Source of the DNA: JAAFHS01 sp046049665
Lineage (GTDB): Bacteria > Pseudomonadota > Alphaproteobacteria > Rhodobacterales > Rhodobacteraceae
Direction: 5' to 3'
Assembly: GCA_046049665.1 (NCBI GenBank)
Contig: JBJOQW010000065.1
Span: 1 to 22,638, forward strand
Length of the DNA stretch: 22,638 bases
Position numbers and translations under genes: made by a program. This document shows positions 16,978 to 22,638 of the stretch, piece after piece (the first letter of the stretch is position 1; every line of letters begins with the position of its first letter). The notes below the pieces were generated by a model, which worked only from the letters and a program-made list of their open reading frames with translations, did not search any database and was not told the DNA's origin.

Positions 16978-17668
16978 ACCCTTGCAAGCTGGCCACAATT
17001 TCCCGGGCGACGGCCTTCGGATCCTCTGCCTGCCAGACCGGACGGCCAACCACAATGTGGTCTGCCCCATCTGCTATTGCCTGCGCCGGTGTGGCAATGC
17101 GTTTCTGATCGCCCTTTGCAGCCCCTGCCGGACGCACGCCCGGCGTGACAATCAGCCGACCAGCCGCCTGCGGCAAAGCCCGGATCATCGCGGCCTCTTG
17201 CGGGCTGGCAATCACCCCATCCGCCCCCGCCTCCAGCGCCCTCGCCGCGCGTTCCAGCGTGATCTCGGCAAGATCACCCGGCTTGATCAGGTTCGCATCC
17301 AGGTCAGCCCGGTCAAGCGATGTCAGCACCGTCACCGCCAGTATCTTCAACCCCGATCCGCCCTTGCCTTCCGCCGCTGCCCGCACCACCTGCGGATCGC
17401 CATGCACGGTCAGGAAATCAAGGTCATACTGCGCAATCCCCCGCACCGCCGCCTCAACCGTGGCCCCGATATCGAACAGCTTCAGGTCCAGAAACACCCG
17501 CTTGCCATGTTCCGCCTTCAGCTCATTGGCCAGGGCAAAGCCCCCGCCCGTCAGCATGCCAAGCCCCACCTTGTAGAACGAAACGCTATCCCCCAGCCGC
17601 CCCGCCATGGCCAAGCCGGCAACCACATTCGGCACATCAAGCGCAACGATCAGGCGGTCATCAGACAT
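16976..17668 (-). CDS. pyrF: Orotidine 5'-phosphate decarboxylase
   Basis: This enzyme makes UMP from orotidine monophosphate, the last step of de novo pyrimidine synthesis, in the cytosol. The 230-residue TIM barrel shows the family signature FLDLKLFDIGATV, with D61, K63 and D66 of the catalytic array, plus YKVGLGMLTGGG near 32-43, TPGVRP at 175-180 and VVGRPVWQA near 206-214. The start at 17668 follows GGGGGAG and matches the usual MSDDRLIVALD beginning. A 27-residue upstream extension is possible in frame but not family-like. No terminator hairpin is seen before the converging dinB gene. Confidence 0.96.
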   Translation of the reverse strand: MSDDRLIVALDVPNVVAGLAMAGRLGDSVSFYKVGLGMLTGGGFALANELKAEHGKRVFLDLKLFDIGATVEAAVRGIAQYDLDFLTVHGDPQVVRAAAEGKGGSGLKILAVTVLTSLDRADLDANLIKPGDLAEITLERAARALEAGADGVIASPQEAAMIRALPQAAGRLIVTPGVRPAGAAKGDQKRIATPAQAIADGADHIVVGRPVWQAEDPKAVAREIVASLQG

Positions 17669-17742
17669 GGCATCTCCCCCGGAAAAATCTGCCGCGTCAT
17701 GGGCCGGGGCGCAACGCCTGTCAAGCCAACGGATTGGCGATT

Positions 17743-17765
17743 TGCACACAGGCCATTAGTGTGCA
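17743..17765. promoter_or_regulatory. Inverted repeat upstream of cutC
   Basis: TGCACAC (17743-17749) and GTGTGCA (17759-17765) are perfect 7-bp inverted arms around nine bases. The second arm ends 18 bases before the cutC start, in the 115-base divergent gap with pyrF. It could be an operator or a leader hairpin. No -10/-35 pair with good spacing was seen next to it. Confidence 0.4.
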
Positions 17766-17783
17766 GCGAACAGGGGGGGCGGA

Positions 17784-18497
17784 ATGCTGATTGAGATATG
17801 TGTAGATGACGCCGCTGGACTTTCTGCGGCAATGGCCGGTGGGGCGGATCGTGTTGAATTATGTGCAGCTTTGTCATTGGGCGGGCTGACGCCATCTGCC
17901 GGATTCATGAAACAGGCAGCTCTTTGCGCGGCTCCGGTGTTTGCCATGATCCGCCCGCGCGCGGGGGATTTCGTGTTCAGCGCTGCCGAGGTTGGGCAGA
18001 TGCAAGCCGATATCGTGCAGGTACAAGAGGCGGGACTTGCAGGTGTGGTTTTGGGGGCAAACCTGCCGGATGGTCGGCTGGATGCGGGCCTGCTGGCCCA
18101 TCTGATTGCAACCGCAGGCAGCTTGGGCAAAACACTGCACCGTGCGTTTGATTTGACGCCTGACCCCTTTGAAGCGCTGGAAACAGCCATTGATCTTGGC
18201 TTTGATCGCATTCTTTCATCCGGTCAGGCCCCCGCTGCCCCGCAAGGAGCGGCCATGTTGGAACGCCTTTTCGCGCAAGCCGACGGGCGCATCACCATTA
18301 TGCCAGGGGCAGGTATAAATGCACAAACCGTGCGGGCGCTGCGCAATCTGCCGGTGCGTGAAATCCACGCGTCCTGTGCAGTCAGCCTGCCACAAACCGG
18401 CCCGGCAGAGGCCTTTGGCTTTGCCCCACCTGTCTTGCGACGCACAGAAGCTGCACAGGTCCGGGCCCTGCGCAACGCGCTGACAAGTGTTGATTGA
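17784..18497 (+). CDS. cutC: CutC family protein
   Basis: The 237-residue product is a TIM barrel of the CutC family, with LIEICVDDAAGLSAAMAGGADRVELC near the start, the signatures FAMIRPRAGDF (53-63) and KTLHRAFD (116-123), and RILSSGQAP (142-150). The family was named for copper homeostasis, but that role is disputed and the enzymatic activity is not settled. A strong G-run ribosome site (AGGGGGGG, 17772-17779) precedes the ATG. It heads a plus-strand group with the two following genes (29-base gap, then a 4-base overlap). The name is safe as a family call; the function is not. Confidence 0.92.
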   Translation: MLIEICVDDAAGLSAAMAGGADRVELCAALSLGGLTPSAGFMKQAALCAAPVFAMIRPRAGDFVFSAAEVGQMQADIVQVQEAGLAGVVLGANLPDGRLDAGLLAHLIATAGSLGKTLHRAFDLTPDPFEALETAIDLGFDRILSSGQAPAAPQGAAMLERLFAQADGRITIMPGAGINAQTVRALRNLPVREIHASCAVSLPQTGPAEAFGFAPPVLRRTEAAQVRALRNALTSVD

Positions 18498-18526
18498 CAG
18501 CATGCGCGCTTTAGGGGGATTCTGCC

Positions 18527-19327
18527 GTGCAAAACGAGCGAAAAGGGCAGGCCATGGATATCAACCTCAGTTTTGAACGGCCAGAAGATGGCCCTACTTC
18601 CGGCCCGGTGACGGTGGGGTGGTTTCTATCAAAGGACAAGGGCGCCATCCTGTTTGATCCGCCCGAACGCGTCAGTTTCCGTCAAACCAACAAGGCACAC
18701 GCGAAATCCGCCAGCCGCTGCCCCGCCGTCATCCAGATGGAAAGCCGGTATTTCATGGTGAAATGCCCGTTTGATATTCATGTGGGTTTTCAGCGGGATA
18801 AGGATGGCAAGGGCCAACTCGTCAACCGCGCAGGCACAGCCAGCCCGATCCGGTCAAACAAGCTGGGCGAAGTGCTGACCTTGGTCAGTGAGGTGGAATG
18901 GCGCTACCCCGACCGGCCCACAATCCAGATGGTGCTGCCCTACTGCCTGATCGCCGATGAAATGGTCTACATGACCCAACTTGGCACCTTCGCCCATTAT
19001 CGCGCCGATCCCTTGCCCGGCACCATCTTTGGCGGGCGCTTTCCGATCAACGTCTGGCCGCGGCCCATCATGTGGGCGTTCGAATGGCACGAGCCGCAAA
19101 AGGACATCATCCTGCGCCGGGGCGAGCCACTATTCTATCTGCAGTTCGAGGCAGAGGGCCCCGATCGCCCGGTGCAACTGGTCGAGGCGGAAAAGACTGC
19201 CGATCTTGAGGCCTACCTTGAGAAAATCTCGGGCGTGGTGAATTACGTCAACCAGACCTTCAGCCTGTTCAAAGCGGCCGAGGCGGTGCGCCCGAAACGG
19301 TTGGTCACGCCCAAGGCGCGCCCGTGA
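18527..19327 (+). CDS. Uncharacterised soluble protein upstream of a TolB-like gene
   Basis: The 266-residue product has no signal peptide and no membrane helix. Visible blocks are SRCPAVIQMESRYFMVKCPFDI (about 62-83), PINVWPRPIMWAFEWHEP (about 173-190) and RRGEPLFYLQFEAEGPDRP (about 197-215), followed by a helical tail. The pattern resembles an uncharacterised family seen in marine bacteria (possibly DUF6065-like); I cannot confirm this and give no function. GTG 18527 has AGGGGGA seven bases upstream. ATG 18554, with AAAAGGG before it, would drop nine residues and is a real alternative. Its stop overlaps the next gene's GTG by four bases, so the two are translationally coupled. Codon use matches the neighbours. 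Confidence 0.85.
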   Translation: MQNERKGQAMDINLSFERPEDGPTSGPVTVGWFLSKDKGAILFDPPERVSFRQTNKAHAKSASRCPAVIQMESRYFMVKCPFDIHVGFQRDKDGKGQLVNRAGTASPIRSNKLGEVLTLVSEVEWRYPDRPTIQMVLPYCLIADEMVYMTQLGTFAHYRADPLPGTIFGGRFPINVWPRPIMWAFEWHEPQKDIILRRGEPLFYLQFEAEGPDRPVQLVEAEKTADLEAYLEKISGVVNYVNQTFSLFKAAEAVRPKRLVTPKARP

Positions 19328-20151
19328 AATCAATTCTGTGCACATGGGATATGGCGGCAGGGGCCGAACGGGTGCTGCTGGCAGTGGAAAACCGGATCGA
19401 GGCGCCGAACTGGGATCCGGACGGGAAATCGCTGCTGGTGAATGGTGGGGGGGCCTTGTTCAGGGTACCGTTGAACAAGCCCACGTTGCAGCCTGTGAAC
19501 ACGGGCTTTGCCGTGCGCTGCAACAATGACCACGGTATCAGCCCGGATGGGCAGACCATTGCCCTGTCGCATCACACCGAACGCGGTTCGGAAATTTATA
19601 TGATGCCAGCCACCGGCGGCATACCGATGCCAGTCACCACACATGCGCCAAGCTGGTGGCATGGCTGGTCTCCTGATGGCAAGACACTGGCCTATGTGGC
19701 GGCAAGGGGTGGCAGCCGGGTCATTGATGTTTACACCATTGCCATCACAGGCGGTGATGAAACGCGTCTGACGCATGGCGAAGGACACTGCGACGGACCG
19801 GATTTTTCAGCGGATGGCCAACAGATTTACTACAATTGTGACCGTGCAGGCCATGCGCAAATCTGGGTAATGGATGCGAACGGTGCCAATCAACGCATGT
19901 TGTTTGCCGATGACCAGGTCAACTGGTTTCCCCACCCTTCGCCTTGCGGACGGCATCTGGTGTACCTGGCCTATCCGCCCGGCACATTGGGCCACCCTGC
20001 AAATCTGCCCGTGGCGTTGGTGGTCTGCAAACCCGATGGCACAGATCGCCACCGCATTCTGGAATTTACAGGCGGTCAGGGCACCATCAACGTGCCAAGC
20101 TGGCGGCCTGATGGCGGGGCCTTTGCCTATGTGCGGTTTGAACCGATGTAA
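19324..20151 (+). CDS. TolB-like six-bladed beta-propeller protein (PD40 repeats), cytosolic
   Basis: The 275-residue product has six PD40/WD40-like strand motifs: NWDPDGKSLLV (29-39), GISPDGQTIAL (71-81), GWSPDGKTLAYVA (114-126), DFSADGQQIYY (160-170), PHPSPCGRHLVYLA (203-216) and SWRPDGGAFAYVRF (259-272). This predicts a six-bladed propeller like the C-terminal domain of TolB. There is no signal peptide and no TolB N-terminal domain, so it is not TolB of the Tol-Pal system. It probably works in the cytosol as a binding or scaffold protein, or as a stand-alone enzyme-like propeller. Translation begins at a GTG overlapping the previous stop (GTGA), which suggests the pair acts together. Confidence 0.88.
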   Translation: MKSILCTWDMAAGAERVLLAVENRIEAPNWDPDGKSLLVNGGGALFRVPLNKPTLQPVNTGFAVRCNNDHGISPDGQTIALSHHTERGSEIYMMPATGGIPMPVTTHAPSWWHGWSPDGKTLAYVAARGGSRVIDVYTIAITGGDETRLTHGEGHCDGPDFSADGQQIYYNCDRAGHAQIWVMDANGANQRMLFADDQVNWFPHPSPCGRHLVYLAYPPGTLGHPANLPVALVVCKPDGTDRHRILEFTGGQGTINVPSWRPDGGAFAYVRFEPM

Positions 20152-20163
20152 GTCCACCCACCG

Positions 20164-20385
20164 CTAGGGGTGCTCATGCCGGATCAAACGCTTGATCGAC
20201 CGCCCACCCAGGTAGCCAAAAATTATCAGGGGCAGGCCCACAAGTTCGAGAAGCGGAGCTGCCGCTGGCAGGCCACGGGTCCAAAGAACATAGCCCAAGA
20301 AGGCCAACCCTGCGATGCTGGCCACCAGCCAGAACTTAAGCTCACCCCGCGTTGGGCCGTAACGAAAAGGGTTTGGTTCAGACAT
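20164..20385 (-). CDS. Small two-helix inner-membrane protein, function unknown
   Basis: The 73-residue product starts MSEPNPFRYGPTRGELKFW and has two hydrophobic segments (about 17-37 and 42-61) and a basic tail (SIKRLIRHEHP), which predicts a cytosolic C terminus. I do not recognise a named family. The start at 20385 is chosen because the N terminus looks like a short soluble lead before helix one. A 27-residue upstream extension (to 20466) is open but unlikely. It converges with the TolB-like gene, with 12 bases between the stop codons. Confidence 0.7.
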   Translation of the reverse strand: MSEPNPFRYGPTRGELKFWLVASIAGLAFLGYVLWTRGLPAAAPLLELVGLPLIIFGYLGGRSIKRLIRHEHP

Positions 20386-20528
20386 GATCCTGCTCTGTCC
20401 AATGGCTTCTTTTGCAAGGAAAGTGATCTGCAATTGAAATACGGCAAGGCACAAAGAGCAAGCCATCCCACAGGCCCCGGGCAGAAATGTTGTTGACCGG
20501 CCCTGCCACGCGTGATTCCCTACCTGCC

Positions 20529-21089
20529 ATGACCAAACGCTTCATCCCTTTGATCGTTGTGGCAGGGCTGATCCTGTTGACCGCAGCCTATCTGCTTTGG
20601 ATCGGGCGTGAGCCAATCTGCAAATGCGGCTACATCAAGCTTTGGCATGGGCAAGTTGTCAGTTCGGAAAATTCGCAACATATTTCCGACTGGTATACGC
20701 CCAGTCACATCATTCACGGCTTTATCTTTTTTGGCCTGCTCTGGCTGTTTGCTCGCAAGCTGGACCTTGGCTGGCGGCTGGTGATTGCCACAGTGATCGA
20801 AGCCGCATGGGAGATTGTCGAGAATTCGGATGCCGTGATTGAACGCTATCGCACGGTGACAATTTCACTGGATTATTATGGCGACAGCGTCCTGAACGTG
20901 GTGGCCGATCTGGCAGCAATGATCGTGGGCTTTGTGCTGGCAAGCCGCCTGCCAGTCTGGGCAACCGTGGCAATTGCCCTGCTGTTCGAGGCAACCACGA
21001 TTCTATTGATCCGTGATGGCCTTGCGCTGAACGTTCTGATGTTGCTGTACCCGTTGGACAGTGTGGCCACCTGGCAGGCAGGGCGTTAG
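20529..21089 (+). CDS. UPF0314/DUF2585 membrane protein
   Basis: The 186-residue product matches the alphaproteobacterial UPF0314 family, with CKCGYIKLW (31-39), SDWYTPSHIIHGF (53-65), EAAWEIVENS (91-100) and ISLDYYGDSVLN (112-123). Four to five membrane segments are predicted (about 5-23, 57-75, 82-97, 122-140 and 142-162). Several conserved charged residues in the middle suggest an enzyme-like membrane protein, but the function is unknown. ATG 20529 agrees with the family's usual N terminus. An in-frame ATG at 20487 would add 14 residues, and neither start has a strong ribosome site. Confidence 0.88.
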   Translation: MTKRFIPLIVVAGLILLTAAYLLWIGREPICKCGYIKLWHGQVVSSENSQHISDWYTPSHIIHGFIFFGLLWLFARKLDLGWRLVIATVIEAAWEIVENSDAVIERYRTVTISLDYYGDSVLNVVADLAAMIVGFVLASRLPVWATVAIALLFEATTILLIRDGLALNVLMLLYPLDSVATWQAGR

Positions 21090-21102
21090 CAGCCAGCGCC
21101 CT

Positions 21103-21152
21103 ATGATTGCTGGGTTCGCATGGCCTGCCACGGCCTGTTTGCACGCAATCAT
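21103..21152. other. Long inverted repeat in the UPF0314-MFS intergenic gap
   Basis: ATGATTGC (21103-21110) and GCAATCAT (21145-21152) are perfect 8-bp arms separated by 34 bases that contain a further GGCC-N6-GGCC. The structure starts 13 bases after the UPF0314 stop codon. There is no T run, so it is not a typical terminator. The rest of the 253-base gap (21090-21342) shows no gene I can support. Confidence 0.4.
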
Positions 21153-21342
21153 TTGTCAATCACTCGCGCGCAGGCTGACAGCCAGATCGTTCACGTCGGG
21201 CTTGGATGGAAGACATGCAGTATTTCGCAGCAAAAATATTCTGGCCAGCTGGTCAACTGTCGTGCAGTTGGGTCAGGCAGCATAATGGGGCATTGAAGCA
21301 GGTCTGGCACATGTGCCCGCTGTTTGGCCCAAACGACATACG

Positions 21343-22440
21343 CTAGGCAAAGGCGCGGCGCACCAGCCAGCCAGCGATGGCAGTGCCGCATGCAAGCAAA
21401 GCCGTGACCCAGAAAAACCCGTGGTCACCCAACAAGTGCACCAGATTGCCCAAAATGATTGGCGCAAAGATGCCGCCAACCAGCCCGGCCGCGATAATTG
21501 TGGGCGACACACGCGGATCATCACCCATCACACGGGATGCTGCCACATAGAAACCGGGAAAGAACAGCCCAACGCAGGCCCCCATGGCCACAAAAAACCA
21601 CGCAGCACTTATTGTCGCGGCACCCGCCCCACTCAAAGCCGCACCCGACAGCGCAAGCAGGTACAGCGTGAACGGCGCGATGCGATGGGAAATGAAAACC
21701 AGCACAATGCGCGCCGCCAGAAAGGCCACAAAAAACAGCGACAAAAGGCGCGCTGCATCGTCTTCGCTGATTCCAGTAGCGATCAGTGCGGTGGGCCCAA
21801 GACCGATCATGCTGGCCTCCAACCCGATACTGACAACTGCCAAAGACATAAGCCCAAAGCGCGGGTTGAAAGGCCCATTGGCCCGCTGTGGCGGTGCAGC
21901 GGATTTCCCCACTTGCCCCGCACCCAGCCAACAGGCCACAGCGACACCTGCCACCAGCCCAAAGGTTGCAGGGATGCTGCGCCCCAGCCACACAAACACC
22001 AGCGGCACCGCAATCGCGCCAAAGGCAAAGGTCGCGTTCAGCAGGCTGACCATCGCACCGCCCCGGTTGCCATAGGCCCGCAGGATGCGCGGGTTGAACA
22101 CGGCGGTCGCCGCGCCATATCCTGCCCCGAACAACAGCGCCCCAATCAGCGTGCCGGCAAAGCCAGGTTGCGCCATCACGATTGCAGCCCCCAACGCCAT
22201 GGGCGCAAGCGCGTGACGGGGGCCGTAAGCCTCGGCCTTGACATACATCATGGCCACTCCGAAGGCGCAGCCAACCCAATGCGCCGAAATAAGAAAGCCG
22301 GATGATGCCTCTGTCAGACCCAGTGTGCGCTGAAACTCGGGCAAGGCGGGGCCATAGATCGAGGCCCCAGCCCCCATCATGACAAATGTGACCACTCCTA
22401 CAGCAAGCAGGATCAGGTTCGCACGGCTATCTTGGGGCAT
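21343..22440 (-). CDS. MFS transporter
   Basis: The 365-residue product is a major facilitator permease with eleven or twelve hydrophobic helices. The first helix is LILLAVGVVTFVMMGAGASIYGPALP, and helices 4-5 carry GALLFGAGYGAATAVFNPR. The central cytosolic loop is short (about 178-195, GKSAAPPQRANGPFNPR). The length is slightly under the usual 400, and the loop 2-3 signature is poorly kept (MYVKAEAYGPRHALAP). Substrate unknown; the fold resembles sugar/fucose-type members only loosely. An in-frame TGA directly before the ATG fixes the earliest start at 22440. The ribosome site (GAAAG) is weak. Confidence 0.9.
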   Translation of the reverse strand: MPQDSRANLILLAVGVVTFVMMGAGASIYGPALPEFQRTLGLTEASSGFLISAHWVGCAFGVAMMYVKAEAYGPRHALAPMALGAAIVMAQPGFAGTLIGALLFGAGYGAATAVFNPRILRAYGNRGGAMVSLLNATFAFGAIAVPLVFVWLGRSIPATFGLVAGVAVACWLGAGQVGKSAAPPQRANGPFNPRFGLMSLAVVSIGLEASMIGLGPTALIATGISEDDAARLLSLFFVAFLAARIVLVFISHRIAPFTLYLLALSGAALSGAGAATISAAWFFVAMGACVGLFFPGFYVAASRVMGDDPRVSPTIIAAGLVGGIFAPIILGNLVHLLGDHGFFWVTALLACGTAIAGWLVRRAFA

Positions 22441-22595
22441 TCAGGTGCTTTCGGCAAAGGTTGCTTCATGTCCCTTGCCGCACTGGCGGTGTCAACGCCC
22501 GGAGGCAGGCCAATCCGCGTTTTGCAACCTTGCCAGATAAAACTGCCGCACTTTAGTATGGTCTATCACCTGATCGGCACCCTGGCAGACCAGCG

Positions 22596-22638
22596 CTACT
22601 TTTTCAGGCGCAACGCCCAGGCATCAGCCGCGGCTTTG
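22596..22638 (-). CDS. Possible C-terminal end of a gene cut by the window edge
   Basis: The minus strand reads KAAADAWALRLKK then TAG at 22596-22598, with codon use like a normal gene end. Only 14 codons are visible, so no family can be given. If real, it lies 155 bases upstream of the MFS gene on the same strand. A shift by one base at the A5 run before the stop would continue into a second open stretch (see findings). Confidence 0.3.
   Translation of the reverse strand, partial: KAAADAWALRLKK

Noticed and set aside
17669..17749. 27-residue N-terminal extension of pyrF
   Set aside because: It does not look like the family. The ATG at 17668 has a G-rich ribosome site and gives the usual start.
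21254..21270. CAACTG-TCGTG-CAGTTG hairpin downstream of the MFS gene as terminator
   Set aside because: Short stem, no T run on either strand and 70 bases or more from the stop codon; probably chance.
21313..22305. 330-codon plus-strand open frame opposite the MFS gene
   Set aside because: His/Gln/Lys/Arg-rich shadow; the minus frame has clear membrane helices.
22468..22638. Plus-strand frame from ATG 22468, open to the window edge
   Set aside because: Only 57 codons, no recognisable motif, and it conflicts with the minus-strand gene end; undecidable without flanking sequence.

Overview
The window looks like a chromosomal segment of an alphaproteobacterium, most likely a marine Rhodobacteraceae (Roseobacter-type) genome. 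The reasons are a DNA polymerase IV with an N-terminal four-cysteine extension, a UPF0314/DUF2585 membrane protein, and moderately GC-rich coding sequence with GTG starts. This assignment is inference from gene families only. I saw no tRNA, rRNA, CRISPR array, insertion sequence or phage gene.

Left 40% (1-8921, minus): a single reading frame stays open from a GTG start at 8921 to the window edge. It covers at least 2,973 codons and its C terminus lies outside. It encodes a Sec-exported giant protein: a signal peptide, an N-terminal domain of about 190 residues, then about 23 immunoglobulin-like repeats of the DUF11/DUF7507 (TIGR01451) kind. The first 17 repeats each carry one conserved cysteine pair. 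The last six visible repeats are longer, have no cysteine and hold acidic loops. The two repeats nearest the window edge are near-identical tandem copies whose seven differences are all synonymous.

Middle (9056-14302, minus): a three-gene efflux operon runs TetR-family repressor, periplasmic adaptor, RND permease. A 16-bp perfect palindrome just upstream of the repressor is the probable operator. A rho-independent terminator after the permease gene separates it from the giant gene, which is therefore probably transcribed independently. No outer-membrane TolC-type gene is present.

Right part (14465-22638): a stomatin/QmcA plus short NfeD pair (plus); dinB (plus), converging on pyrF (minus); cutC, an uncharacterised gene and a TolB-like beta-propeller gene as a tight plus-strand group; a 73-residue two-helix membrane protein (minus); a UPF0314 protein (plus); an MFS permease (minus); and an unresolved edge of another gene. 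These are mostly housekeeping and accessory core genes. The most unusual content is the giant repeat protein, followed by three in-frame 15-bp repeats across the dinB stop codon, the operator palindrome, and the uncharacterised gene pair after cutC.
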